NCBI GenBank assembly: GCA_003427395.1
Contig: BFEA01000377.1
Coordinates: forward strand, 1,436,889 to 1,483,974
Origin: Chara braunii
Taxonomy: Eukaryota > Streptophyta > Charophyceae > Charales > Characeae
Length of the DNA: 47,086 bases
Direction of reading: 5' to 3'
The notes beneath the pieces are model-generated. The model ran no database searches. It was given only the letters and a program-made list of their open reading frames with translations, and was not told the DNA's origin. Of the stretch, positions 9,960 to 20,616 are shown one piece after another. The translations under genes and the position numbers were made by a program. Numbering within the stretch: position 1 is the stretch's first letter; the number at the start of each line of letters is the position of its first letter.

Positions 9960-10470
9960 CGCCCTTATGGCCTGCAATCCCGGGTTGTGCAGTTTCATCG
10001 GAGCTTATTTGCATGTGGATGATGCAGTATAGCTTCTGTGTCTGTAATTGTATTCCGCACACTAATAGAAATCGCTGATCTGGTAAGGAGAAAAAAAAAA
10101 GATGAAGAAATTGAGATTTGCCGGTGGAATAGGAACCGGACTGATGCTCCCCAGAATGGACACGGGTCCAGGGCCATAAGGACCTGTTTTACCGAAAGAA
10201 AAGAAAGCACTGATCTGGAACTTGTGACTGAAGCCGTCATTCGGTGTGGCACTGGACAGTTTGATCATGAATTGACAATCCCAGAAAAGCCACTAGGCCA
10301 CAACCTTGGCTGTCCATGATCTTGGAATGGACGCCGCAGCAGACTCAAAATCGTCCTGATGCTGTGTGATTCATGTTTGAGGCTGTAGCGGCCTTGACAG
10401 CCTTGAAAAGTCGTGCCACACTGAGGCCACAAACAATTGTCTTGCCGAAGTTGCCGTGGATTTGTTACAC
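9960..10470. other. No gene supported
   Basis: Short overlapping frames only. An A10 run lies at about 10090. Nothing recognised. Confidence 0.5.
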
Positions 10471-10568
10471 CACATGGCACAAGGATGGCTTCCGAATTGA
10501 TCATTTAAGGCCATCAGGTCACATGGCGCAAGGATGGCTTGCGAATTGATCATTTAAGGCCATCAGGT
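10471..10568. repeat. 49-bp tandem duplication
   Basis: Copies 10471-10519 and 10520-10568 start CACATGGC(A/G)CAAGGATGGC and end GGCCATCAGGT or a truncated form of it. They differ at two positions. Confidence 0.9.
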
Positions 10569-11060
10569 CACAATCTTGGCTGTGCACGTTCTCAGAAATA
10601 GAGTCTGCAACAGCCTTGAAAGTCTCGTGATGCTATGTGATGAATCCCCGAGGCTGTCGCACCCTCGACAGCCTTGAGAACTCGTTCTATTCCCTGGTCG
10701 AGAAATGGTTATGCCTGAGTGAGGACGCCGCCCGGCTGGTAGGGCTCGGGGGTCCCGCCCGGGTAAACTGGGCGGGCCAAGAAACCGCCCAATTTTTTTT
10801 TAAATTTTTTTTTGAAACCAGGGTCGTTCTGCGCTCTGCGAGAGGACCCCAAATCTGCAATAAAATTTTGGTTTTGGGGGGGGCGGTGGGGGGACTGGGT
10901 GGGGTGTGCTGGGGTTGGGGGGGTGTCTTGGGGTTGGGGGCTCTGCATGTATGTTGCCTGCTGTATGCTGAATGTATGTCATCTGATATGTACTGGATTG
11001 GGGGCTCGGCATGTTTGTTGGCCGCTGCTCTGATGTCATCCTTTCATTCTGAAGAAGAAC
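10569..11060. other. Non-coding; contains a G-run cluster
   Basis: A GC-rich block at about 10730-10790 has inverted CCCGCCC and GGGCGGG motifs and is followed by T/A runs. The plus strand at 10875-10940 has more than six runs of 3-8 G with short loops, which fits the general pattern for G-quadruplex formation. No gene. Confidence 0.6.
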
Positions 11061-11097
11061 AAGACTGACAAGAAATGAAGAAAAAGAAGAAGAAGAA

Positions 11098-11575
11098 GAT
11101 GGATGGATGGATGGATGGATGGAGGGGGGGAGGGATGGCGAGATGGGAGGATGGAGGGATGGATGGAGACTGCCTAACAACGTCCAAGAAGAAGAAGAAG
11201 ATGGATGGATGGATGGAGGGGGGGAGGGATGGCGAGATGGGAGGGAGGAGGGATGGCGAGATGGGAGGGAGGAGGGATGGCGAGATGGGATGGAGGGATG
11301 GCGAGATGGGATGGAGGGAGGGATGGAGGTAGGGGGAGGGATGGCGAGATGGGAGGGAGGGATGGTCGATGGATGGATGGATGATGGATGGTGGAGGATG
11401 GCGAGATGGGATGGAGGGAGGGAGGGATGGAGGGAGGGAGGGATGGAGGATGGAGGATGGAGAATGGCGAGATGGGACGGAGGGAGTGATGGATGGATGT
11501 ATGATGGACGATGGAGGATGACGAGATGGGATGGAGGGAGGGAGGGATGGATGGATGGGAGGATGGAGAAAGGCC
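11098..11575. repeat. GGAT/GGAGG purine-rich minisatellite
   Basis: Degenerate tandem units of GGATGGATGG and GGATGGCGAGATGGGA, with GGAGGGAGGGA variants. The plus strand is almost all purine plus T. Open frames across it (Met-Asp-Gly-Trp and Arg-Asp-Gly repeats, or Pro-Ser-Leu on the other strand) reflect the repeat only. Confidence 0.95.
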
Positions 11576-12528
11576 AGAAGGGAGTAGGGAAGGAGGGGAA
11601 GAAGAAGAGGAGAGAAGAAGACCTAGAGAATGGATCAGAAGAAGAAGAAGAAGAGAGGTGAAGAGGGGAAGAACAAGATCAAGAAACGTTGAGGAGAAAG
11701 ATGAAAACACGAGGGGGAGGAGGGGAAGGAGAAGAAGACGAGAGGACGACGAGGAGAGGGGGAGAAGAAGTAGATGAGTGGAGGAGGGGGAGGAGGAAGG
11801 CCTTCGGTGTTTTTTTTGTTTTTTTTAACCTGTCATGTCTCACGTGACCTACCGAATGTCGACAAACTAGAGAAGAAGAAGAAGGAGAAGAAGAAGAAGA
11901 AGAAGAAGGGGAGGAGAAAGAAAACGATTGGGGGAGAAGGGAAGATGAAGAAGAAAAAGAAAGGTTATGGAGGAAGATGAAACGCGAGGGGGACGAGGGG
12001 AAGACGAAGAAGACGAGGAGGAGAGAAGAAGAAGAGGAAGAAGAAGAAGAAGACAAAGAAGAACAAGAAGAAGAGCCGAGAAGGGGGGGGGGTAGGAGGA
12101 CGGCCTGTCGTATCTCACATGACCTACCAAATGATCAAGAAGAAGAAGCAGCAGCAGCAGCAGCAGCAGCAGAAGAAGAAGAAGAAGAAGAAGGGGAAGA
12201 AGGGGAAGAAGTATGGCTGCGGTAGGGAATGACGAAAAGGACCTGTCAAATAATCGACAAGAAGAAGAAGAAGAAGAGGAAGGATGAGGGGGAGGTGGAA
12301 GGGGGGAGAAGAAGAAGAAGAAGATGAGGGGGAGGCGGAGGGGGGGAGAAAAATAGGTAGGAGGAAGAAGAAGATGAGCAGAGGAAGAGGAGGAGAGAAG
12401 AAGAAGATGAGTGGAGGAAGAGGAGGAGGAGAGAAGAAGAAGAAAAAGAAGATGTGAGGGGGAGGAGGAGGAGAGAAGAAGCAGAACATTATGAGCGGAT
12501 GAGGAGCAGGAGAGAAGAAGAAGAAGAA

Positions 12529-12559
<31 letters not shown>

Positions 12560-12680
12560 TTGTCAGAACCTTTGTCGTTACCTGCAACAGTAACCCTGGC
12601 AGCAGGGCCTTTGTCTCCCCGTCCTACACAAACGCTAAACGATTCTGACAAGAAGAAGAAGAAAATGAAGTAGAAGAAGA
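11576..12680. repeat. GAA/GAG-rich low-complexity tract
   Basis: About 1.1 kb dominated by AAG/GAG triplets. It is broken by two related pyrimidine-containing islands at about 11810-11870 and 12100-12140 (ACGTGACCTACCGAATG and ACATGACCTACCAAATG) and by a run of nine GCA triplets near 12147-12171. Strong purine strand asymmetry favours triplex-type structure. Long Glu/Lys or Ser/Leu frames here are not genes. Confidence 0.93.
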
Positions 12681-12689
12681 AGAACGGCG

Positions 12690-12822
12690 CCTTCGTCTTC
12701 TGGGCCTTCGTCTTCTGGGCCTTCGTCGTAGCAGCAGCAGCAGGACAGTTGGGGCCTTTGTTGTAGCAGCAGCAGCAAGACAGTCGGGGCCTTCGTCGTA
12801 GCAGCAGCAACAGGACAGTCGA
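12690..12822. repeat. Minisatellite with CAG-type core
   Basis: Three imperfect ~46-bp units contain GGGCCTT(C/T)GT(C/T)GTAGCAGC and (A/G)GACAGTCG-like ends. They are preceded by two CTTCGTCTTCTGGGC copies. Non-coding as far as can be seen. Confidence 0.8.
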
Positions 12823-12955
12823 TGGCGATGACGACGAGCGACAGCGCAGCATCAGGTCGGCACCAACTCCGATCGTGCTGGGGGGCGAGTGGCAGACCAC
12901 CCCAGCTGATCGGAGGTCTGAACGGGGGGGGAAGGTTGTCGCCAAGATCCGCCGT

Positions 12956-12995
12956 CTCTGTGGCCGTCGATCGTGGTGGATCGACGGCCACAGAG
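12956..12995. repeat. Perfect 17-bp hairpin, 6-nt loop
   Basis: CTCTGTGGCCGTCGATC (12956-12972) and its exact complement GATCGACGGCCACAGAG (12979-12995) flank GTGGTG. A poly(A) run (13009-13018) follows. The stem is GC-rich and would be very stable in RNA or cruciform DNA. Function unknown. Confidence 0.9.
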
Positions 12996-13019
12996 CCGGT
13001 GCGAATTAAAAAAAAAAAG

Positions 13020-13250
13020 CAGGCCTACCAGGCCTGACGCGACGGTTTCTTGGGCCGGTCGGACCCGGTAGGGCTGCGGGAGGCCAATACCAGCCAAAAG
13101 GGGGTGAGGAACCCCCTGACAGGTGAGTGTGCAGGGGGGGCCCAGCTCCCAACCGGGTGCCCTGCCGGGCCAGGCCGTCCGGGACCTCCCCCGGGCCCCT
13201 GCCGGTCACCCCGGCGGCCCGGATCCCCACTCACGGTTATGCCACTTTGT
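13020..13250. other. GC-rich block, no gene
   Basis: A ~230-bp GC island begins AGGCCTACCAGGCCTGACGC after the A run and contains many CCCGGG and CCCCGG motifs. Frames are open on both strands because stop codons are rare at this composition. It could be the body of a TIR or retroposon insertion, but no clean ends were found. Confidence 0.5.
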
Positions 13251-13385
13251 TTTTTGTTTACCAGGCCATCCAAGCAGCCACACCGTCTCAAATGTGGACA
13301 GGGGATGAGGGGTTGCTGATGCCGACTCTGAAGAGGAGGGTGAGAAGAAGGGGGAGTGCAGAAAGAGAATGTCGATGCGGATCAG

Positions 13386-13387
<2 letters not shown>

Positions 13388-13455
<68 letters not shown>
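13388..13455. repeat. (GA)n microsatellite
   Basis: About 34 uninterrupted GA units. Confidence 0.98.
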
Positions 13456-13458
<3 letters not shown>

Positions 13459-15856
13459 TGTTTTCTCTCCCCTTTTATTCAATGTTCATGGTTCTGTTTT
13501 TCTTGTTATATTCTTCTGTTTCCTTTTGGTGTTCCTCTGCGGTGTTTCAGTCTTTTTCAGTGCCTCTTTCGTATCCGATTCACTCACCATAGAAAGTACG
13601 TAACAGTAGGGGCACCTGGAGAAAGCTGCTTTATCCATCTTCGCAGCTGTTTTCTCATGTTGTGTTTCCCACAACGTTTCTCATGTGGCCCTCTCTAGCT
13701 GTGTGTGGATGGGTAAACGGCATTTGTCATGACAAGGAATGTAAGTAGGGCATTAACCAGATGTCAAGCAGTAGGTGGGAGTAGATTTCAACAGAATGGT
13801 CATGGTTGTGGTTGCTGCTTGTAAACAGTTTGATCGGTTCAGCATGGTCAGTTCTTAGGCAGTTCAACAGACTTCATGACCAGTGCAACAGTGTAAGTCA
13901 CCAGTAATGCCAATGGTCCACTTTTACTTGCTAACGAGCAGGAAACTTCCAGAATTGAGCCTGCATTCTTGGGGAGGTTTAAATGAGTGGTAAATTTCCC
14001 GGCCATTTTGTCCTGGCACAGCGTGTTAACCGCCGTAACGTTCACATTCGATTCTTCCACAGTCCTGCCATAAGTTGATGAGAGCAGAACGAACCCTCGT
14101 CACAAGTTTTTGAAAAGCTCACCATCGGAAAACAACGTTCATCCCCATCATCACTGCATCGGATCTGATTCTTCCACAGTCCAGAAACCGAACGGCTCCG
14201 GTCCGGTCTGTACGGGTGGGTACTTACCGGAGGCAACCTGAAGTTTCCGTGCAGCGCAAACAATGACTGGCCTCCTTTGGCATTCTATAGTAGTCAGCTC
14301 CAGCGGTGAGTATTGACAACCCTGTGACGTTTGTTTTTCCTCTGTTACAGTCCTTGGCCCTCCAGTTCCCTCCTCTTCCGCTTCTCGCTCCCCCCTTCCC
14401 TCCCCTTGTGTACTACTAAATGCGGACAAATGAGCATCATTAAGACAACAGGCAACATATAGGCTGAAGATCCGAGGAAAAATGAACAGGAGTATATCTT
14501 TCCCCTTTAGTCTGCCTCCTTTCATTGCATGCAAGTGCCGTTATGGCATATGGGGATGTGGGCAGCTTGCGCTCGACCATAATCAATGTGGCAAGCCTTG
14601 TACGTTAGAGGCACAGTAAAAGGGGATCTGCAAGAAGAACTAAAAGGGGTTCCCATAAGAAGGCCAAAGTAAAGGAAGCTACGAAAGTACCGTATGAGGA
14701 AAAGGCAATTTAATGGTTTTATAATTTATTGTGCCTCTCCTCATCTTGCTGTGCTTGATGTTGTTTGCTATATATGTGAAGTTTCAATTTCGGATCTGTT
14801 CATCTGGGGGGGGAAGGGGTTGTGGTATGATGATCGACAACACACGCAGTCATGCTTTTTTTGTGGAGTTGTGTATAGCGAAGATGACAACACAATTTCC
14901 AGGGGCTGCTGTTGAGCGTGCACACAGATTCTCTCTCCATCTCAACTTATCTTGTGCACGAGGGAAGCTTCCTCCTCGCTACATGGACTCCTTTTTTCTC
15001 GGAGGTGTGCCTCACCACGTGCTCATGATGGGTGTCCATGTGCTGTGTGATGCTGCGCCGCGAAAAAAAGTCACAGGCTGGTTCTACTGATGGGATGGAA
15101 CACAATTGGATGCACTGAGAAAATAGATTTTCTTCTTGAGCCCCAGAGGAGAATTGCACTTGCGGTTTGTGGTCAGGGGAAGGTCATAGTCCGTGCGTCG
15201 CTCTATGATGAAGGAATAGTTGCGAGCTTTAAGTGGAGGATTAACTGTCAAGGTTGGGAAACGACCTGGTAGGCAGTGCAATCCAAGTCTTTGACTCGGA
15301 GGCTATATGATATTCTTCCGACTTCAATGATAAAAAGTTCTGTGATAGGTTATGGCAAGATTTGCACTGAGGTTGATGGTCTACGAGACTAAGAGAATGA
15401 AAACGCCAAGGTACAGTCTCGGTGTATTGAGATGTATGGCTACAAATAGTGAGCGACTCGCACAAGATAAGGCGGGACCGATTCATGTCTCTGCAGGATC
15501 ATGGTTTGGGCAAACTTGTCTCTCTGTGGCATACTCAGGTCCACACGGGTCTGGCAAGGCTCGACAGTAGGGTTAGCGGTTTCGTAGGGTTTAGGGTCTC
15601 TGTCACCAGTAGGACCCAGTAGGTCACTATCTCGTTTTTGCCATCTTCCCACTGCATTGACCAGACCTATGTAAAACCAGGTTCCTGCTTTTGGCGTCGA
15701 CCAGACCTATGGGAATTGGTGCCAGACTTTTTGTATTTTTGCCCGGTCCCTACTTTCTGCAAATGGGCGCTTGACTTTTCGTATTTTCGCATGGCCCCTA
15801 CTTTTTCCCATTTTTCGTTTTTGGCGCCAGAACCTACTTCTGTTTTTGGCTCCAGA
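13456..15856. other. No gene supported; one weak coding-like patch
   Basis: Mostly short frames. Around 14900-15272 two plus-strand frames follow each other. One contains LPPRYMDSFFLGG. The next starts at 15090 and contains IDFLLEPQRRIALAVCG. This could be a decayed exon, but the reading shifts frame at about 15088 and no family could be assigned with confidence. A pyrimidine-rich patch lies at 14335-14410. Confidence 0.4.
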
Positions 15857-16456
15857 CTCCACATGATCAGACATGCAGTTCGCCTGATGTTGGGGAGCAG
15901 GCTTTGGATGTGGCAAGCAACAAAGTTTTTGAGAGGTTTCATGTCCGGCAGGTTTGATCTGTGAGACATGTGCATTCTCTGGAGGCATCACATGTGTACC
16001 TTTCTGTTAGATGAATGATAGAGAGCGGCTGGGCAGCTGAGTGTAACTACAATTCATACGTGCGATTTGCTTCACGTTCGGGTGCAGGCTCCGAATGTGG
16101 CAAGCAACACAAGTTTTTTAAGGTTTAACACAGGTCGAATGTCTGAGCTGTGAGAGTTGTCTAGCTGAATGAGTAAGAATCTGCGCTCTCAGGGGTCATC
16201 ACAGGTATACCATTCTGTTAAAGGAATGGTGGAGAGTGATTGGGCAGTCGAGAGTAACTAGAATTCAGACGTGCGATTTGCTTCATGTCTGAGTGAAGGC
16301 TCTGGATGTGGCAAGCAATGGAAGTTCTTAACAGTTTCATGTCAGGAGGAAGGTCTCAGCTGTGAGACTTTCTAATTGAATGAGCCAGAACATGCACTCT
16401 CTTTTGAAGCGATCGACCACGCTGAGTGTTTCTCCCAAGAGCTCATATTGCTGTGA
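15857..16456 (+). repeat. Tandem array, ~190-220-bp unit (left part)
   Basis: Repeated landmarks include ATGTGGCAAGCAA at about 15908, 16095 and 16315, then AGTTT or AGTTCTT, CATGTC(C/A)GG, GCTGTGAGA, TAGCTGAATGAGT-like and GTGCGATTTGCTTCA. Spacings are ~188 and ~220 bp. The array is cut at 16457-16464 by a LINE and resumes at 18355. Confidence 0.85.
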
Positions 16457-16481
16457 GACTTACCTTTTTTTTTTTTTTTTT

Positions 16482-16526
16482 NNNNNNNNNNNNNNNNNNN
16501 NNNNNNNNNNNNNNNNNNNNNNNNNN
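16482..16526. other. Assembly gap (45 N)
   Basis: Unresolved bases inside the poly(T) of the LINE. Homopolymer length is the probable cause, so the true tail length is unknown. Confidence 0.99.
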
Positions 16527-16991
16527 TTTTTTTTTAACGCACCCGTCAGTGCTAGTGGTGCTGGTAAGAGCAGACACCGGTAGCACCTAGGGAGGGCTCC
16601 ATCTATTGGTGGGGAGCAGCACCTGCTGGAAACCGGGTCCAGCGTCCCTTACATATACAAGGTTCAAATCACATAAGATCTCATCAGAAAAAGTGTGGTA
16701 TGCTCCTGCCAGCATTGATTATCCTGGGGACCAGGGGATTGACTGAGCAGGAGATTGGAAGGAGGGGGCCTCTTCACCCTGAAACTGGCGCCAGATATCT
16801 GCTGTCTCTTCCTGGTTCCCCCCATTTCCAAATTCTGACCCCCTATTTGAGACTTCCTTCTGTTGATGCTGCTGGCCCACTCTTATCCTATTGCATGTCT
16901 CCCCCGGGTCCAGCATCCCTCTTAAGCCAAAAACTTACAATGAGTGGCGGAAGAACAGATAATCCTTCCTGACTGATACTAGGGCCTGTCA

Positions 16992-18341
16992 CTAAACAAA
17001 CCCTCCACGGGTTGCTATCCTGACAGGCCTGCCCAATGTCTGCCCAACCTTGTCCCTGCTAGCTGCTACCAACCTGCTCTGTGCCTCCGCCCATTGCCAA
17101 TTCAGTCCGCTCCGTACCATTGCACGTCTACCATAGCCAGGTTGTGAGGTGGGAAAGGGTCGGGAAAGTCTGATGCCGGTCACAGTGGAATCGCCTGGCC
17201 AACAGTAGTCCAGTCCTTAAAGCAAATCCGGTAGTCTCTCTTGAAATCCCCCGGGTTGCACGCCTGGGTGGGCTTTCCGTCCCAACTTATACCTGCGATC
17301 CTTCCCCCTTCCACGCTGCCCAACCAGTCCCCAGAGAATTGGTGTAATCCACGTGTTTGTTTGGAACAGGTCAAGTTGATTTTTAGCTTTCTGCCACGGT
17401 ACCGTGAGTTCTTGCTCGATATATTGCTTTATCATATCTGTAACCTCTTCCCCCTCTATGCGGACATCCTCCATGACGTCGATACACCGTTTTCTCCAGA
17501 GGGCCCACACCACCGCCCTTCTTCCTGTCTTGAACATGTTGTTCTCAAAAGTGTTCAGTGGGGAAGGACCATGCTTCACATAGTATGGCCCTCCAATCCC
17601 ATGGCCAGTTGGAGTCCGTAGCCAGCAAGGTCCAGATTCTGTCCCACCATCGCCACGTGAGAACCGCCCCTGGGCACTGCATAAAGATGTGCTCGATAGT
17701 TTCCGGGATTTTGCGGGAAGGGAAAGCAGTGTGGCACGATTTGCACCACGGCAGTGCCTGCCCCTTCTGTTCCATCTGCGTGCGTTCTATGAGCCAATTA
17801 TTCGTGGGCAGGCAGCGGTGCTCGATCTGCCATTGCAGTGAGGCCATTTTTGCTGGCCTAGATCTTGTAGCGGTGGACCATCGGATGGGGCGGATTGCAT
17901 CCGTTCCTTCATTCAGGTGAGACCTCCACCGAGCTTTCAAGGTTTCTTTTATGTTCACCTTCGGTCGCAGCAAGCGGTATGTGGCCTTCACTGTTAAGGA
18001 AGACAGCTGCCGATTCTCCCCCGTCTGGATTTACGCGGCGAGGCCCACTGCCATTCCACGGGGTCAAAAGGGAGATCTGTCACAGGGGTCTTTGGCTGAA
18101 ACGCAATCCACTTGTCTTTTTCCGAGAACACGTGAACCCTGAGCAGTTCCATGTTACGCAGCCATCTTGTTGCTTCTGGGCTGTATCGAATGAGACTGTT
18201 GTACCTGTCTATGTGGAAGAGGGTGACCAATGTTTCATCAGAACGCAGCTCTACCACGCTGCCCACACTCTCCGGATCCCCAGGAACCGCCACCAATCCC
18301 CCTCCTTTAGCAGCGGCCCCCTGCGCAGGATGCGTATCCAC
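16992..18341 (-). pseudogene. LINE ORF2 C-terminal remnant (post-RT region and zf-RVT)
   Basis: Consecutive minus-strand open segments (18341-17994, 17991-17545, 17579-17217, 17374-17180, 17183-16992) read as one protein broken by stops and frameshifts. The 17991-17545 segment carries the reverse-transcriptase zinc-binding signature. It begins WCKSC and continues some 20 residues later with EHIFMQC, then LTWRWWDRIW, typical of the region after RT in plant L1-type LINEs. The next segment contains GRRAVVWALWRKRCIDVMED, also found in the 42.4-43.3-kb copy (RRAVMWTLWRKQCIHAIEG). No RT core or endonuclease is left. It cannot encode an active protein. Confidence 0.85.
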
Positions 18342-18354
18342 TCCGGGACTTACC

Positions 18355-18760
18355 TAGCTGAATGAGTCAGAATGTGCGTTCTTCGGGGTCATCACAGGTA
18401 TACCTTTCTGTTAGAGGAATGGTAGAGAGTGACCGGGCAGTTGAGAGTAACTAGAATTCAGATGTGCGATTTGCTTCGTGTCTGAGTGCAGGCTCTGGGT
18501 GTGCAGGCTCTGGATGTGGCAGGCGATGGAAGTTCTCAAGAGTTTCATGTCAGGTGGAAGGTCTCAGCTGTGAGACTGTCTAATTGAACGAGTCAGAACG
18601 TGCACTCTCTTCTGAAGCGACCGACCACACTGAGCGTTTCTCCCAAGAGCTCATATTGACATAGTTGCTTGGCCCCTCGTCATCTTGGGAGACTTGGGGT
18701 ACTTCGGAGTCATCACAGGTATATCTTTCTGTTAGAGGAATGGTAGAGACCGACTGGGAA
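18355..18760 (+). repeat. Tandem array continued (right part)
   Basis: The array resumes with TAGCTGAATGAGTCAGAATG straight after the LINE target duplication. Landmarks GTCATCACAGGTATACC, GTGCGATTTGCTTCGTGT and GGATGTGGCAGGCGATGG follow, and the 16.4-kb segment AGCTCATATTG recurs at 18648. A further GTCATCACAGGTATA copy is at about 18710. Confidence 0.85.
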
Positions 18761-19588
18761 GTCTGGTCAGCATTCTCCAGAGTAACTGCAGACGGCGATT
18801 CATCTTGCCGTGAACGACTAATACCCCCTATTTGTTGCCAACAAAGGTGCATTGGGGGAGGCCAGATAGTCACTCGAGGCGTCCATGCAGAAGGAAAACG
18901 GTCTTGTGAGCCTCCAGGCACAAACTGCAGCAATTCGGACATCTCTACTGGATTGTTCAAAACGAAGTGTTGAGGAAATGCGTGCATCACACGTCCTCTC
19001 AAAAACAGATCTGTGTCCAGCCTGTAATGAGCTCCAGCAAACATGTTCCGACCCTGTTGCTGCACTCCAAAACTTCCGGTGCAGAATGTAGATCCCTCAA
19101 GAGCACTAGTACGGTCTTAAAAACAAAATGTGTGGTTTGTAGGTAGTGGTTGTGTGGGATTTCAGATCCCATTAGAGTACTAGCAGGGTTGTGGTTATGC
19201 GTGGGATTTTAGATCCCATTAGAGTCCTAGTAGGGTCTTAAAAACGAAGTGTTGTTTGTAGGTATTTCGTTTGCTGCTCAAATGTATTGGCCACCAATCC
19301 TGAGGCTTGTGCAGTCTTTGGATGCTAATTAAAACATGACAACAAGTCTAGTGAACGGTGAAATTGAGAGCATGACAACAACTGTCTAGCGAAATGTGAA
19401 ATTGAGAGAAGAATACAGCTTAGTTAAAAAAAAAAAAGAGAAAGAGCTCAACCCATCAGGAGAAGGTTAACTGCAACTTGACAACAACTGCCTTTCAAGT
19501 TCAACCCATCACCAAAACATTACTAAAATTCTGCAACCGGTCTCGGAACCGGTCAACATCAGACTTGCATAATTGATTTTGCAAGGTG
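18761..19588. other. Non-coding, with a short local repeat
   Basis: TTTCAGATCCCATTAGAGTA and TTTTAGATCCCATTAGAGTC (about 19159 and 19208), together with GGTCTTAAAAAC at 19113 and 19231, mark a degenerate ~50-70-bp repeat. No gene supported; the 18580-19065 minus-strand frame has no recognised domain. Confidence 0.55.
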
Positions 19589-19981
19589 ATATGTTAGTGC
19601 GAGGGTTTATGCCTCGGCATAGGGCCTTGCAGCAGGCGCGTGCCCGCCCTAAGTGAAGGCGGGCCCCCTGAATCTCAATGTGCTTTGAACTCGTCAATTT
19701 TTTGCAAATCTTGGTTGGCGCCAGACAGTTGCCACCCGCCAGTTGGTTACAATCCGTCTTGCTTGTGCGAATCCAAATATTTGTGAACTTCCAGGCTCTT
19801 CCAGCAACGTGGTTGAAGCAGGGAGCATTGCACGTTTGTGCCTGGGCGGTTGGGTATGCCTAACCAGTTCGGTCCTAGGCCAGTGTCTGAATTGGGCCTG
19901 GGCGCAGACTTTGGCCGAGACCGAAGCTACTGGAAACTCGGTCTCATGTGGGCATAGCAAAGGCAAGCGCCCACCTCTTTC

Positions 19982-19989
19982 CATATAAG
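19982..19989 (+). promoter_or_regulatory. Putative LTR TATA box
   Basis: CATATAAG is followed by AAAGTGC. The equivalent place in the 31.9-kb LTR reads CATAAAGGAAAGTGC (about 32272), so the site is conserved between copies. It would position pol II initiation of the retroelement transcript. Confidence 0.45.
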
Positions 19990-20235
19990 AAAGTGCAGGG
20001 TGCAGAGCGGGGGATTCGGGCACTTGCACTTGCGGGTGGCAGCGCTGCTGGAGCTTAGACTCGCGGGCTGCTGGGCTAGTGTGAGGTGCGGGCGCGCGCG
20101 GGCGTTGAGAGGACGCAGGACGCTGCTGAGGGCAGCGCCATAACCCAGTCGTCATAGCCAGGCAGGGGCTTGGATACAGTCAGCGGGTGGTGGTGGTCTT
20201 CGTGTATGGGACGAGAACGTAGGTGATGAAGATGC

Positions 20236-20238
<3 letters not shown>

Positions 20239-20266
<28 letters not shown>
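20239..20266. repeat. (GA)n microsatellite inside the solo LTR
   Basis: About 14 GA units interrupt the LTR. The other LTR copies lack it at this point. Confidence 0.95.
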
Positions 20267-20616
20267 CGAGGTTGATGATGTGAGGGCAGGTACCTGGTCT
20301 TGGCGGTGGTCTACAAGGTTGACATCTTCATGCACTGCGGTTGTTGCTGCTGACGTCAACGGGATGCATTGTCAATTTGTAGGCTGCTAGAAGCTGTGTA
20401 GAAGTTGTCTGGGCGCTGAGCACCAAGTAGGAGGAAGGGCTCTGGATACATATGTTGGTGGTGGCGAGATTATGCTCATTGATGTTCGGATTCGTTCGGA
20501 TTCAGTGCTTTGGTTCTCCGTTGGTGGAACAGTGTTGGACTTTCAATGTGAAATTGCATGCTGGAATTCTGTCATTTCGCTATCAATCATTTTCGGATGA
20601 TTTTCCTTGCAATATG

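Larger units (their letters stand above)
16465..18346 (-). mobile_element. 5'-truncated LINE with poly(A) end and target duplication
   Basis: A minus-strand non-LTR retrotransposon inserted in the tandem array. Its 3' end is a poly(A) seen as T at 16465-16481 and 16527-16535, interrupted by a 45-N gap. It is flanked by GACTTACC(T) at 16457-16464 and 18347-18354. Truncation from the 5' side, a poly(A) end and an 8-9-bp target duplication together are the hallmark of target-primed reverse transcription. Only the C-terminal part of the second reading frame and the 3' UTR remain. A related but older copy lies at 41949-45100. Confidence 0.9.
19594..20611 (+). mobile_element. Solo LTR, gypsy-associated family
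   Basis: About 1018 bp related to the LTRs at 31917-32789 (plus), 30607-31618 (minus) and 40277-41170 (minus). Shared features are TGCGAGG near the 5' end, the hairpin GCCCGCC..GGCGGGC (19642-19664), CCAGTTGGTT, a TATA-like site, (C/G)GAGCACCA or CTGAGCACCA and a CCTTGCA 3' end. It is flanked by 5-bp ATATG at 19589-19593 and 20612-20616. On this placement the first bases are TTAGTGCG, not the usual TG, so the exact 5' border is uncertain. No primer-binding site or internal region follows, hence a solo LTR. Confidence 0.8.

Noticed and set aside
11107-11710. Long frames on both strands (184 and 178 codons)
   Set aside because: Translation of the GGAT/GGAGG minisatellite; both strands are open because of repeat composition.
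12124-12945. 273-codon minus-strand open frame rich in Leu/Phe/Ser/Pro
   Set aside because: It is the complement of GAA/GAG triplet repeats, where stop codons are rare. No domain and no start context.
14731-15272. Possible Omp85-like exon (LPPRYMDSFFLGG)
   Set aside because: Only a short motif-like match; the frame changes at about 15088 and there is no second supporting motif.
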